A DNA stretch of 64,000 nt from Pseudomonas sp. DTU_2021_1001937_2_SI_NGA_ILE_001 (lineage in GTDB: Bacteria; Pseudomonadota; Gammaproteobacteria; Pseudomonadales; Pseudomonadaceae): positions 2,356,001 through 2,420,000 of the forward strand of contig NZ_CP135971.1 in the NCBI RefSeq assembly GCF_032463525.1. The letters are read 5' to 3'. Numbering within the stretch: position 1 is the first letter of the stretch; every line of letters starts with the position of its first letter. A program made the position numbers and the translations under genes. The notes beneath the pieces were generated by a model, which worked only from the letters and a program-made list of their open reading frames with translations, searched no databases and was not told the origin of the DNA. Of the stretch, positions 35,520 through 46,701 are shown piece by piece.

Positions 35520-38366
35520 ATGGCGCAGCAGTATCAACCGGGGCAACGCTGGATCAGCGACAGCGAAGCCGAGCTCGGACTAGGCACCGTTCTGGCACAG
35601 GATGGCCGCTTACTCACCGTGCTCTATCCGGCCACTGGCGACACCCGCCAGTATGCTCTGCGCAACGCACCGCTGACCCGCGTGCGCTTCTCGCCGGGTG
35701 ACGTCATCACCCACTTCGAGAACTGGAAGATGACCGTGCGCGAGGTCGAAGACGTCGACGGCCTGCTGGTCTACCACGGCTTCAATGGCCAGAACGAACT
35801 GGTCACCCTGCCGGAAACCCAGCTGTCCAACTTCATCCAGTTCCGCCTGGCCACCGACCGCCTGTTCGCCGGGCAGATCGATCCCCTGCCCTGGTTCGCC
35901 CTGCGCTACAACACCCTCGAACACACCAGCCGCCAGCTGCAGTCGTCGCTCTGGGGCCTGGGTGGCGTACGCGCCCAACCCATCGCTCACCAGCTGCACA
36001 TCGCCCGCGAAGTGGCCGACCGCATTGCACCGCGGGTTCTGCTGGCCGACGAAGTGGGCCTGGGCAAGACCATCGAAGCCGGCCTGGTGATCCACCGCCA
36101 GCTGCTCTCCGGCCGCGCCAGCCGGGTGCTGATCCTGGTACCGGAAAACCTCCAGCATCAATGGCTGGTGGAAATGCGCCGGCGCTTCAATCTGCAGGTC
36201 ACGCTGTTCGACAGCGAGCGCTTCATCGAAAGCGATGCCAGCAACCCCTTCGAAGACACCCAGCTGGCCCTGGTGGCCCTGGAGTGGCTGGTCGAGGACG
36301 AAAAGGCCCAGGACGCGCTGTTCGCCGCCGGCTGGGACCTGCTGGTGGTCGACGAGGCCCACCACCTGGTGTGGCATGAAGAAAAGGCCAGCCGCGAGTA
36401 CTCGCTGGTCGAACAGCTGGCCGAAGTGATTCCGGGCGTGCTGCTGCTCACCGCCACGCCGGAACAGCTCGGCCAGGACAGCCACTTCGCCCGCCTGCGC
36501 CTGCTCGACCCGCACCGCTTCCATGACCTGGCCGCGTTCCGCACCGAGAGCGAGCACTACCGCCCGGTGGCCGAAGCCGTGCAAGAGCTGCTCGACCAGG
36601 GGCGCCTGTCTGCCGCCGCCACCGAAACCATTCGCGGCTTTCTGGGTGCCGAAGGCGAAAGCCTGATCAGCGCCGTGAATGCCAGCGATGCCGATGCCAA
36701 GGCACGGATGATCCGCGAACTGCTCGACCGCCATGGCACCGGCCGTGTGCTGTTCCGCAACACCCGCGCCGCCGTACAGGGCTTCCCGGAGCGCCACCTG
36801 CACCCCTACCCGCTGCCCAACCCGGTGGAGTACATGGAGCTGCCGCTGGGCGAGCACGCCGACCTCTACCCGGAAGTCAGCTTCCAGGCCCAGACCGACA
36901 CCGACGAAGAACATCGCTGGTGGCGCTTCGACCCCCGTGTCGAATGGCTGATCGATACCCTGAAGATGCTCAAGCGCGTCAAGGTCCTGGTGATCTGCGC
37001 CCACGCCGAGACCGCCATGGACCTGGAGGACGCCCTGCGCGTGCGCTCCGGCATTCCGGCCACGGTGTTCCATGAAGGCATGAGCATCCTGGAACGCGAC
37101 CGCGCCGCCGCCTACTTCGCCGATGAAGAGTTCGGCGCCCAGGTGCTGATCTGCTCGGAAATCGGCAGCGAAGGCCGCAACTTCCAGTTCGCCCATCATC
37201 TGGTGCTGTTCGACCTGCCGTCTCACCCAGACCTGCTGGAACAGCGTATCGGTCGTCTGGACCGCATCGGCCAGAAGCACACCATCGAGCTGCACGTGCC
37301 GTACTTGGAAACCAGCCCGCAAGCACGGCTGTTCCAGTGGTACCACGAGGCGCTCAACGCCTTCCTCAATACCTGCCCGACTGGCAACGCCCTGCAACAC
37401 CAGTTCGGCCCTCGCCTGCTGCCGCTGCTCGAAGGCGGCGACGACGACCAGTGGCAGGCGCTGATCGACGAGGCGCGCGCAGAGCGTGAGCGTCTGGAAA
37501 GCGAGTTGCACACCGGCCGTGACCGCCTGCTGGAACTCAACTCCGGCGGCGCCGGTGAAGGCGAGGCACTGGTGGAAGCGATCCTCGAACAGGACGACCA
37601 GTTCAGCCTGCCTATCTATATGGAAACCCTGTTCGACGCCTTCGGCATCGACAGCGAGGACCATTCGGAAAACGCACTGATCCTCAAGCCCAGCGAAAAG
37701 ATGCTCGACGCCAGCTTCCCGCTCGGCGACGAGGAAGGCGTGACCATCACCTACGACCGCAACCAGGCGCTGAGCCGCGAAGACATGCAGTTCGTCACCT
37801 GGGAACACCCCATGGTGCAGGGTGGCATGGACCTGGTGCTGTCCGGCTCGATGGGCAACACCGCCGTGGCGTTGATCAAGAACAAGGCCCTCAAGCCCGG
37901 CACCGTGCTGCTCGAGCTGATCTACGTCAGTGAAGTGGTCGCGCCCCGCGCCCTGCAGCTGGGCCGCTACCTGCCGCCTGCGGCACTGCGCTGCCTGCTC
38001 GACGCCAACGGCAACGACCTGTCCGGCCGGGTGTCCTTCAACACCCTCAACGATCAGCTGGAAAGCGTACCGAAGGCCAGCGCCAACAAGTTCATCCAGG
38101 CCCAGCGCGATGTGCTGACGCCGAAGATCAACGCCGGCGAAGCCAAGGTCGCGCCACGCCATGCCGAACGCGTGGCCGAGGCCCAGCGTCGCCTGGCGGC
38201 GGATACCGAGGAAGAACTGGCCCGCCTGACCGCCTTGCGCGCCGTCAACCCGACCGTGCGCGAGAGCGAGCTGGAAGCCTTGCGTGAGCTGCGCGAGAAA
38301 GGCCTGGCCATGCTCGACAAGGCAGCGCTGCGCCTGGAAGCGATCCGGGTGCTGGTGGCCGGCTGA
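35520..38366 (+). CDS. rapA: RNA polymerase-associated protein RapA
   Basis: SWI2/SNF2-type ATPase of 948 residues that binds RNA polymerase and recycles it after transcription. Motif [13 protein letters not shown] near residue 178, motif [22 protein letters not shown] (motif V) and [11 protein letters not shown] (motif VI) mark the helicase core; the N-terminal Tudor-like domain and C-terminal RapA domains complete the architecture. GGAG lies before ATG 35520. Length close to E. coli RapA (968). Transcribed alone, ending at a REP hairpin. Confidence 0.96.
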   Translation: MAQQYQPGQRWISDSEAELGLGTVLAQDGRLLTVLYPATGDTRQYALRNAPLTRVRFSPGDVITHFENWKMTVREVEDVDGLLVYHGFNGQNELVTLPETQLSNFIQFRLATDRLFAGQIDPLPWFALRYNTLEHTSRQLQSSLWGLGGVRAQPIAHQLHIAREVADRIAPRVLLADEVGLGKTIEAGLVIHRQLLSGRASRVLILVPENLQHQWLVEMRRRFNLQVTLFDSERFIESDASNPFEDTQLALVALEWLVEDEKAQDALFAAGWDLLVVDEAHHLVWHEEKASREYSLVEQLAEVIPGVLLLTATPEQLGQDSHFARLRLLDPHRFHDLAAFRTESEHYRPVAEAVQELLDQGRLSAAATETIRGFLGAEGESLISAVNASDADAKARMIRELLDRHGTGRVLFRNTRAAVQGFPERHLHPYPLPNPVEYMELPLGEHADLYPEVSFQAQTDTDEEHRWWRFDPRVEWLIDTLKMLKRVKVLVICAHAETAMDLEDALRVRSGIPATVFHEGMSILERDRAAAYFADEEFGAQVLICSEIGSEGRNFQFAHHLVLFDLPSHPDLLEQRIGRLDRIGQKHTIELHVPYLETSPQARLFQWYHEALNAFLNTCPTGNALQHQFGPRLLPLLEGGDDDQWQALIDEARAERERLESELHTGRDRLLELNSGGAGEGEALVEAILEQDDQFSLPIYMETLFDAFGIDSEDHSENALILKPSEKMLDASFPLGDEEGVTITYDRNQALSREDMQFVTWEHPMVQGGMDLVLSGSMGNTAVALIKNKALKPGTVLLELIYVSEVVAPRALQLGRYLPPAALRCLLDANGNDLSGRVSFNTLNDQLESVPKASANKFIQAQRDVLTPKINAGEAKVAPRHAERVAEAQRRLAADTEEELARLTALRAVNPTVRESELEALRELREKGLAMLDKAALRLEAIRVLVAG

Positions 38367-38386
38367 CGCCTTCGCTCCCACCTGCA

Positions 38387-38414
38387 GGAGCGGCTTCGCG
38401 ACGCAAGCCGCTCC
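38387..38414. repeat. REP hairpin after rapA
   Basis: GGAGCGGCTT and AAGCCGCTCC form a 10-bp stem with an 8-nt loop, between rapA and the convergent MFS gene. REP family GTAGGAGCGGCTT. Confidence 0.65.
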
Positions 38415-38444
38415 TCGCATCAGCTCCAACCGACGGTACTGCCG

Positions 38445-39776
38445 TCAACCCTGCATCCTTGCCTGCATGGCTTGGGCATCACGCCCGAAACTGCGGGTCG
38501 CCAGCAGCAGGAACACCAGGGTCGCCAGCAGCGCGGCCGGGATCAGGTACAGGGCACCATGCAACCCCACGGCCTTGAACGCCTCGCTCATCTCGACCGC
38601 CCCCGCCGCCTGCATGGCCTGCACGGCGAAATGATCAGACAACCATCCGACCACCACCGGCCCCAGGCCACCGCCCAGCAGGTACAGCCCGGCGAAAAAC
38701 ACCGCCATGGCCGTGGCCCGCAGACGCGGCTCGACCACGTCCTGGATTGCCGGGTACACGCAGGTGTAGAAGTTATAGGCGAACAGCCAGCCCAGGCTGA
38801 ACAGCGCCACGAACAAGGAAATGGCCACCAGCCCGGCATGCAGCGCATAGCCGGTGGCGAGGGTGGCGACCAGCATGCTGAAGGCCGCGAACAACAGGCG
38901 TCCGTTGAGCGAGCGCTCATGCAGCTTGTCGGCGATCCAGCCGCCAGCGGTCAGGCCGATCAGACCGGTCACCCCGACGATGACCCCAGTGGCGACCGCC
39001 GCCTCTTGCAGGGAAATCTGAAAATAGCGTTGCAACATCGGCACCATGAATGAGTTGCACGCATAGGTGGCGAAGTTGTACGCCAGGCCGGCGAGCACCA
39101 GCCAGCGGAACGTGGCGATACCCAACAGGCGGCGTAACGGCTGGTCGATCGGCGCTTCGTTGACCACCACGCTCTCCGCGGCGCCGCGCTTTGGCTCACG
39201 AATGAAGAACATGAACAGCGCCAGGACAAGCCCTGGTACGGCGGCGATGAAGAACGGCGCGCGCCAGCTGTCGAACGCCTTGACCATCGCACCAATGGTG
39301 AAGAACGCCAGCAACAGCCCCAACGGCAGACCCAGCATGAACAGGCCCATGGCCCGTGCGCGACGCTGAGCCGGGAACAGGTCGCCGATCAACGAGTTGG
39401 CCGCCGGCGCATAGCTGGCCTCGCCAATGCCGACCCCCATGCGCACCAGCAGGAAGCTCCAGAAGCTGCCGACCAGGCCGTTCACGGCCGTCAGCCCGCT
39501 CCACACGGCCAGACCACAGCCCATGATGGTCTTGCGCGAACCTTTGTCGGCCAGGCGTCCAAGCGGCAGCCCGGCAATCGCGTAGACCAACGTGAACGCA
39601 GTGCCCATCAGGCCCAATTGGAAATCGCTGAGCTGCCATTCCTTGCGGATCGGCTCGGTCACGATGGACGGGATCGCCCGGTCGAAGAAGTTGAACAGGT
39701 TGGCCAGAAACAGCAGAAACAGCACACGCCAGGCGTTGCTGGCCTGGGTGGCGGCGGCCGTGAGCGGGTTGTTCAT
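38445..39776 (-). CDS. MFS transporter, Spinster-like
   Basis: Major facilitator superfamily protein of 443 residues with twelve hydrophobic helices. Typical motifs are FFDRAIPSIV in helix 1, the A-like motif GRLADKGSRKTIM between helices 2 and 3 and GIGEASYAPAANSLIGDLFP in helix 5, characteristic of the Spinster-like (SPNS) branch. AAGGA precedes ATG 39776. Substrate unknown. In Pseudomonas it commonly sits between rapA and an MHYT signalling protein, as here. Confidence 0.88.
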   Translation of the reverse strand: MNNPLTAAATQASNAWRVLFLLFLANLFNFFDRAIPSIVTEPIRKEWQLSDFQLGLMGTAFTLVYAIAGLPLGRLADKGSRKTIMGCGLAVWSGLTAVNGLVGSFWSFLLVRMGVGIGEASYAPAANSLIGDLFPAQRRARAMGLFMLGLPLGLLLAFFTIGAMVKAFDSWRAPFFIAAVPGLVLALFMFFIREPKRGAAESVVVNEAPIDQPLRRLLGIATFRWLVLAGLAYNFATYACNSFMVPMLQRYFQISLQEAAVATGVIVGVTGLIGLTAGGWIADKLHERSLNGRLLFAAFSMLVATLATGYALHAGLVAISLFVALFSLGWLFAYNFYTCVYPAIQDVVEPRLRATAMAVFFAGLYLLGGGLGPVVVGWLSDHFAVQAMQAAGAVEMSEAFKAVGLHGALYLIPAALLATLVFLLLATRSFGRDAQAMQARMQG

Positions 39777-39909
39777 CCCAGCATCCTTGCGCAGGGCGGT
39801 GGTGAAAGTCGTAGTCAGCCTAGCCAGAGATTGCCGTCGCGACTCGACATAGTCTGTAAAGATTCGTAACCAGGCCCCCTACCGCCAGTCGAAAAACCTG
39901 ACCATAGAG

Positions 39910-39958
39910 GCAATTTAATTGCACTGGGAACTGTGGCGTGATTGACGACTTCTATACT
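39910..39958 (+). promoter_or_regulatory. Palindrome and -10 element upstream of the MHYT-GGDEF-EAL gene
   Basis: GCAAT-TTA-ATTGC (39910-39922) is a perfect palindrome. CTATACT at 39952-39958 fits the extended -10 preferred by sigma S and sigma 70, about 70 bp before the gene; no good -35 is at 17 bp, which would fit sigma S. Candidate only. Confidence 0.4.
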
Positions 39959-40027
39959 GCAATCGAATCGCCATTGGTGCTGCCAGCCCCCTGGCGATCC
40001 TGACAGTGAATCTATTTAGGGCATGCT

Positions 40028-42343
40028 ATGGATTGGCCGAGTTTGCATGTTTTCGTGGGAACGCCCGATGCCGGGCAGATTTTGCTCGACTGCAGCCACA
40101 ACATCTTTCTCGTCGCGTTGGCCTTTGGGGTGATCTGCGCTGCCTGCTACGCCACCATGGACGTCGCCGAACGGGCAGTCAACGTCGAAGTCACACGCCA
40201 CCGCCGTGTCTGGAAGTGCCTGGCCGCCCTGTGCCTGGCCGGTGGTGTGTGGGCCATGCATTTCATCAGCATGCTGGCTTTCCAGGCGCCCTTGCGGCTG
40301 ACCTTCCACATGGGCATTACCCTGGCCTCGCTGTTGTTCGTGATGTTCGCCGGTGCCATTGCCGTACGCAGCCTGGGCAAACCGCATCTGAATACCCTCG
40401 ACTGCCTGGTCAGCGCGCTGCTGATCGGGCTAGGGGTCAGCGCCATGCACTACATCGGCATGGCAGCCGTGCAGTCGGACGCGGCACAGTATTACGACCC
40501 GCACCTGTTCACGCTGTCGATCATGATCGCCTTCCTGGCCAGCCTGGCGCTGTTGATCCTGCCACGCCTGCTGCGCAAGAACGGCGGCATGTTCCATCAG
40601 ATGTTCCGTTACAGCATCAGCCTGTTCCTGGGCGCTGGCATCATGTCCATGCACATGACCGGCATGCACGCCCTGAGCCTGGTGCTGCCGGAAGGCGCAG
40701 AGATGCAGCTGGCCGATACCCCGAATAGCCAGCAGTTGGGGCTTACCATCGCCGCCATCATGTTGCTGATCGTCGCGGGCAGTATCAGCGCGGCGATGGC
40801 CGACAAGAAACTGCAGGGCAAGGAGCGGGACCTGCAGCGGGTCAACAACCTGCTGAACCAGCTGGACCAGGCCCAGATGTCACTGCAACAGGTGGCCCAC
40901 TATGACCCGCTGACCAACCTGGTCAACCGCAGGGGCTTCAACCAGCTGTTTGCCGAACAGCTCATCGAGCACGCCACCAGCCAAGGCATGCTGGCGGTGA
41001 TGTTCCTGGACATTGACCACTTCAAGCGCATCAACGACAGCCTCGGCCATGATGCCGGCGATGAACTGCTCAAGGTCATCGCCGAACGCATCCGCAGCGC
41101 CACCCGTGTGCAGGACGTGGTGTCACGCTTCGGCGGCGACGAGTTCTGCATCCTGATCAGCGTGCCGCATTACGAAGAAGCCCGGCACCTGGCGCACCGG
41201 GTCATGCAGAAGATGAAGGAACCCATCGCCCTGAGCGGCCGACGCATGGTGATGACTACCAGCATCGGCATCGCGGTGTTCCCGCGTGACGGCGAAACCA
41301 GCGAAGAGCTGTTGAAAAATGCCGACCTGGCGCTGTACCAGTCCAAGGGCAATGGTCGCAACCGTGTCACCTTCTTCAGCCCGGCACTCAAGACCCGCGC
41401 CAGCCTGGAACTGCATCTGGAAGAAGAACTGCGCAACGCGCTGCGCGAAGAGACCGGCCTGCAGGTGTTCTACCAGCCGATCATCGACCTGCGCACCGGC
41501 CACGTGGCCAAGCTCGAGGCCCTGGTGCGCTGGGAACACCCCGAACACGGCCTGCTCGGTCCGGACCGTTTCATCGGCATCGCTGAGGCCAACGGCCTGA
41601 TCGCCGAGCTGGACAACTGGGTGTTGCGCCGTGCCTGCAAGGACCTGGGTGCTCTGCGCCTGGACGGTTTCGACGAACTGGTCATCGCGGTCAACTGCTC
41701 GGCCCTGAACCTGTCCCGCGAGGAGCTGGCCGATGAGGTCAAGGACGCCCTGGAACAGGCTGACGTCGAACCCAGCCGCCTGGAGCTGGAAGTCACGGAG
41801 AACGCCCTGATGGGCAACATCAGTAATACCATCGTGCTGCTCAAGCACATCCGCAGCCTGGGGGTATCGCTGTCCATCGACGACTTCGGCACGGGCTATT
41901 CATCCCTGGCCTACCTCAAGCACCTGCCGCTGGACACCCTGAAGATCGACCGCTCGTTCATCCAGGACGTACCCAAGTCGTCCCGCGACATGGAGATCGT
42001 CCACGCGATCATCGTCATGGCCCATACCCTGCACCTGCGGGTCGTCACCGAGGGTGTGGAGACCCCGGCACAACTGGACTTCCTCAGCCAGTACGCCTCG
42101 GACTACGTGCAGGGCTACCTGTTCAGCAAGCCGCTGCCCCTGGCGCAACTGCTGCCGTTGATCAAGCAGATGAACGAACGTGAGCCGGCCAGCCTGTGGC
42201 CAGCCTCGGTGATGCTCGAATCACGCCGGCAGGAAGTGGACATCCCGCGCTCGCTGGATCTGTTCAAGGACCTTCCCGCCAGCCGGGAACACTACTCGCG
42301 CAGCCACCCCGTACGCACCAAGCGTACGCGCTGGTCGGATTGA
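40028..42343 (+). CDS. MHYT-GGDEF-EAL c-di-GMP signalling protein
   Basis: Inner-membrane protein of 771 residues. The N-terminal MHYT domain has about seven helices with WAMHFISM, SAMHYIGM and MSMHMTGMH, a putative copper site for gas sensing. It is followed by a diguanylate cyclase domain with GGDEF at residues 369-373 and an inhibitory I-site RVQD exactly five residues before it, and a phosphodiesterase domain with EAL at 497-499, DDFGTGYSSL and KIDRSFIQD. Both active sites look intact, so net activity may switch. Length and genomic place near rapA fit NbdA of P. aeruginosa (whose GGDEF is degenerate); MucR is a shorter relative. Confidence 0.9.
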   Translation: MDWPSLHVFVGTPDAGQILLDCSHNIFLVALAFGVICAACYATMDVAERAVNVEVTRHRRVWKCLAALCLAGGVWAMHFISMLAFQAPLRLTFHMGITLASLLFVMFAGAIAVRSLGKPHLNTLDCLVSALLIGLGVSAMHYIGMAAVQSDAAQYYDPHLFTLSIMIAFLASLALLILPRLLRKNGGMFHQMFRYSISLFLGAGIMSMHMTGMHALSLVLPEGAEMQLADTPNSQQLGLTIAAIMLLIVAGSISAAMADKKLQGKERDLQRVNNLLNQLDQAQMSLQQVAHYDPLTNLVNRRGFNQLFAEQLIEHATSQGMLAVMFLDIDHFKRINDSLGHDAGDELLKVIAERIRSATRVQDVVSRFGGDEFCILISVPHYEEARHLAHRVMQKMKEPIALSGRRMVMTTSIGIAVFPRDGETSEELLKNADLALYQSKGNGRNRVTFFSPALKTRASLELHLEEELRNALREETGLQVFYQPIIDLRTGHVAKLEALVRWEHPEHGLLGPDRFIGIAEANGLIAELDNWVLRRACKDLGALRLDGFDELVIAVNCSALNLSREELADEVKDALEQADVEPSRLELEVTENALMGNISNTIVLLKHIRSLGVSLSIDDFGTGYSSLAYLKHLPLDTLKIDRSFIQDVPKSSRDMEIVHAIIVMAHTLHLRVVTEGVETPAQLDFLSQYASDYVQGYLFSKPLPLAQLLPLIKQMNEREPASLWPASVMLESRRQEVDIPRSLDLFKDLPASREHYSRSHPVRTKRTRWSD

Positions 42344-42450
42344 CGGCGACCGCGTGGCTGGCGCAGTAGCCTTTTGCTACTCTTCGCGCCACGAAGTGGA
42401 AGCTGGCTGTCCAGTTCGGCGCATCGCTTCGCACCAAAATGAATCACGAA

Positions 42451-42756
42451 TCAGTGCGACGCCCTGTCCTGGATCAGAATCCAGGGCGCGACGACCACCG
42501 CCCACAGCTGTGCATCCGCTTCGAAGAACGCCAGAGCCCTTGATTCAGAGACTTTGGCAACCTGCTCGGCGGCCATCCAGGCAGAAACCCGCGCGGTGTC
42601 GTTCTCGGCAACGGCTTCGGCCACGGCGATCAGATCCAGCTCGGGAGCGACCCACAAGAGGGCACCCTTTGCAAAGAATGGTTGCAATTGCTGCCAGGGA
42701 ATTACCGCCGTTTCGCCGAGCAGTTTGGCATAGAGGGTGCTTGGTTCTTGCTTCAT
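42451..42756 (-). CDS. DUF2288 family protein
   Basis: Small cytoplasmic protein of 101 residues of the DUF2288 type. Characteristic segments are LYAKLLGETAVIPWQQLQPFF and WVAPELDLIAVAEAVAEND. No function is known. ATG 42756 is chosen over a longer frame to 42918 because the extra sequence runs into the intergenic region. It converges on the MHYT gene and is divergent from braC. Confidence 0.78.
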   Translation of the reverse strand: MKQEPSTLYAKLLGETAVIPWQQLQPFFAKGALLWVAPELDLIAVAEAVAENDTARVSAWMAAEQVAKVSESRALAFFEADAQLWAVVVAPWILIQDRASH

Positions 42757-43161
42757 GGGTTTCACCGAATGGAAAAATCGGCGCAATGATAACGTCGACT
42801 CCCCCGGAGACAACCCGCAAACATGGCGCCTGACGCGGTTTGCAGCGGGTTTTCCCTGCACATGACGGCTTGTCCCGCCCTGTGTAGTGAAACAACGCGA
42901 CGGGAGCCTTGGTAACAAAAATGATCGTGCAGCCTTCGATCCAGGACGGGTCGGATGAAAAAACTACAGCGAAATTCTGTAAGTTTCTGTCGATCAGGCG
43001 ACATCCATCGGTTTTGCCTTGAACCGCCAGCTTTTCAAGCGATCCAGCGGCGCTCTAGACTGTGCCGGTACAGTTGGCGGAAGGCAGACCGGGTTCGTCA
43101 TCCGGTCCTGCGGCAATGGCCGTCGGGATTATAAAAACTACAACGCAAGAGTGGAGCACTC
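42757..43161. promoter_or_regulatory. braC upstream region
   Basis: A 405-bp interval without a supported gene. ACTGT-GCCGGT-ACAGT (43059-43074) is an inverted repeat about 90 bp before braC, and a TATAAA at 43130 may be a -10 element. An A/C-rich stretch (AAAACTACAACG) follows, just upstream of the braC ribosome-binding site. These are candidates for transcriptional and post-transcriptional control. Confidence 0.45.
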
Positions 43162-44289
43162 ATGATCAAGGGAACCAACAAGCTGTCCAAGCTGTTCGCC
43201 GCACTGGTACTGGCCGGTGCAGCCAGCCATTCCTTCGCCGCCGACACCATCAAGATCGGCATCGCCGGTCCCAAGACCGGTGCGGTCGCCCAGTACGGCG
43301 ACATGCAGTTCAGCGGCGCGAAAATGGCCATCGAACAGATCAATGCCAAGGGTGGCGTGGACGGCAAGAAGCTCGAAGCCGTCGAATACGATGACGCCTG
43401 CGATCCCAAGCAAGCGGTCGCCGTTGCCAACAAGATCGTCAACGATGGCGTGAAGTTCGTCATCGGTCACCTGTGCTCCAGCTCCGCCCAGCCGGCTTCG
43501 GACGTCTACGAAGACGAAGGCATCCTGATGGTCACCCCGGCGGCCACCAGCCCAGACCTGACCGCCCGTGGCTACAAGCTGGTGTTCCGCACCATCGGCC
43601 TGGACAGCGCCCAGGGCCCTGCCGCCGGCAACTACATTGCCAAGCAGGTCAAGCCGAAAGTCGTCGCGGTCATCCACGACAAGCAGCAGTACGGTGAAGG
43701 CATCGCCACCGCCGTCAAGCAGACCCTCGAGAAAGACGGCGTGAAAGTCGCCCTGTTCGAAGGTATCAACGCCGGCGACAAGGACTTCTCTTCGCTGATC
43801 GCCAAGATGAAGCAAGCCAACGTCGACTTCGTCTACTACGGCGGCTACCACCCTGAGCTGGGCCTGATCCTGCGCCAGGCCAAGGAAAAGGGCCTGAAGG
43901 CCGGCTTCATGGGTCCGGAGGGCGTGGGTAACGCCTCCATCTCGCAGATCGCCCAGGACGCGTCCGAAGGCCTGCTGGTGACCCTGCCTGCCTCCTTCGA
44001 CCAGGATCCGGCCAACAAGGCCCTGGTCGACGCGTTCAAGGCCAAGAACGAAGACCCGAGCGGTCCGTTCGTATTCCCGTCCTACGCTGCCGTGGAAGTC
44101 ATCGCCGAAGCCATCACCAAGGCCAAGAGCGAAGACACCGCCAAGGTTGCAGAAGCCATGCGCGCCAACACCTTCAAGACCCCGACCGGCAACCTGGCCT
44201 TCGATGACAAGGGCGACCTGAAGGACTTCAAGTTCGTGGTCTACACCTGGCACAAAGACGGCACCAAGACCGAAGCCCCCGTGAAGTGA
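43162..44289 (+). CDS. braC: Branched-chain amino acid ABC transporter, periplasmic binding protein
   Basis: Periplasmic binding protein of 375 residues for leucine, isoleucine and valine (and often alanine). Signal peptide of about 26 residues ending SHSFA. Type I periplasmic-binding fold with DTIKIGIAGPKTGAVAQYG and the VIGHLCSSSAQPASD ligand region; one disulfide is expected between Cys in YDDACDP and HLCSS, as in LivJ. GGAG precedes ATG. First gene of braCDEFG, separated from braD by a strong terminator. Confidence 0.95.
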   Translation: MIKGTNKLSKLFAALVLAGAASHSFAADTIKIGIAGPKTGAVAQYGDMQFSGAKMAIEQINAKGGVDGKKLEAVEYDDACDPKQAVAVANKIVNDGVKFVIGHLCSSSAQPASDVYEDEGILMVTPAATSPDLTARGYKLVFRTIGLDSAQGPAAGNYIAKQVKPKVVAVIHDKQQYGEGIATAVKQTLEKDGVKVALFEGINAGDKDFSSLIAKMKQANVDFVYYGGYHPELGLILRQAKEKGLKAGFMGPEGVGNASISQIAQDASEGLLVTLPASFDQDPANKALVDAFKAKNEDPSGPFVFPSYAAVEVIAEAITKAKSEDTAKVAEAMRANTFKTPTGNLAFDDKGDLKDFKFVVYTWHKDGTKTEAPVK

Positions 44290-44312
44290 TTTCACGCCTT
44301 CGATGAACACCC

Positions 44313-44340
44313 AAAGCCCACTGCAATCGCAGTGGGCTTT
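44313..44340 (+). terminator. Strong hairpin between braC and braD
   Basis: A perfect 12-bp stem (AAAGCCCACTGC/GCAGTGGGCTTT) with an AATC loop, followed by GTTTT. It lies 23 bp after braC, and braD starts about 165 bp later, so it probably lets only part of transcription continue into braDEFG. Confidence 0.85.
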
Positions 44341-44506
44341 GTTTTACGAGACGCTCGGGCTTCACAAGGGCCCGTCTGTCTGAACCACTCGAAACCATGC
44401 CGGCCCCCTTTCACTGGATTTGCGTCAACGCGGGAGCAACACCACGACGCGCAACGGGGAAACGTTTGGCCAGTGAGCCGTCGTGCAGGTTTTCAGGAGC
44501 GCTGTA

Positions 44507-45432
<926 letters not shown>

Positions 45433-45436
<4 letters not shown>

Positions 45437-46701
45437 GCAAGAATCTCAAATCGGCCTTTTTCAGCGCCCTGCTGGTGCTGGCCGTGGCCTACCCGGTACT
45501 GGGCCTGAAGCTGGAGATCGTCGGCGTCAACCTGGCGGTTCTCAACGCCAGCAGCTCGACCATCGCGATCATCCTCGGCTGCGCCGTAGCCATGTTCCTG
45601 CGCGTGCTGTTCAGCGAACAGATCTCCGCCGCCTGGCGTTCCTCGCCACGCCTGCCAGGCCTGTCGCCCAAGGCCGGGACCTTCCTGACCCTGCCGAGCA
45701 CCCAGCGCTGGATCATCCTGGCCATGGTGCTGGTCGCCCTGGTATGGCCCTTCATGGGCTCGCGCGGTGCGGTGGACATCGCCACGCTGATCCTCATCTA
45801 CGTGCTGCTGGGCCTGGGCCTGAACATCGTGGTCGGCCTGGCCGGCCTGCTCGACCTCGGCTACGTGGGGTTCTACGCCGTGGGCGCCTACAGCTACGCG
45901 CTGTTGTCGCACTACTTCGGCCTGGGCTTCTGGATCTGCCTGCCGATCGCCGGCCTGATGGCCGCCTTCTTCGGCTTCCTGCTGGGTTTCCCGGTGCTGC
46001 GCCTGCGTGGTGACTACCTGGCCATCGTGACCCTCGGCTTCGGCGAGATCATTCGTTTGCTGCTGCGCAACATGACCGACCTCACCGGCGGCCCGAACGG
46101 CATCAGCAACATCGAGAAACCGACCTTCTTCGGCCTGACCTTCGAACGCAAGGCCGCCGAGGGCATGCAGACCTTCCACGAGTTCTTCGGTCTGCCGTAC
46201 AACTCGATCAACAAGGTGATCTTCCTCTACCTGGTCGCCCTGCTGCTGGTGCTGCTGGCGCTGTTCGTCATCAACCGCCTGCTGCGCATGCCGATCGGCC
46301 GTGCCTGGGAAGCCCTGCGCGAAGACGAGATCGCCTGCCGCGCACTGGGCCTGAACCCTACCGTGATCAAACTCTCGGCCTTCACCCTGGGCGCCGCTTT
46401 CGCCGGTTTCGCCGGCAGCTTCTTCGCCGCTCGCCAGGGCCTGATCACCCCCGAGTCGTTCACCTTCATCGAGTCGGCGATCATCCTCGCCATCGTGGTG
46501 CTGGGCGGCATGGGCTCGCAGCTGGGCGTGATCCTCGCGGCCATCGTGATGATCCTGCTGCCGGAGTTGATGCGTGAGTTCAGCGAATACCGCATGTTGA
46601 TGTTCGGCGCCATGATGGTGCTGATGATGGTCTGGCGTCCTCAAGGCTTCCTGCCGATGCAACGCCCCGAAATGAAATTGAAAGCGGAGCCGGGCAAATG
46701 A
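45433..46701 (+). CDS. braE: Branched-chain amino acid ABC transporter permease (LivM type)
   Basis: Permease of 422 residues with about ten helices. The LivM-type core is clear from residue 110 ([21 protein letters not shown]) to [13 protein letters not shown], followed by the ATPase-coupling EAA-like loop [13 protein letters not shown]. The N-terminal 100 residues are an extra hydrophobic region typical of the long LivM forms. Overlaps braD and braF by 4 bp each, so translation of the permease and ATPases is coupled. Confidence 0.94.

Noticed and set aside
35610..38429. Open frame of 939 codons antisense to rapA
   Set aside because: Typical of GC-rich coding sequence, where the opposite strand stays open; rapA itself is clearly coding, and the antisense product is a Gln/His/Gly-rich stretch with no family features.
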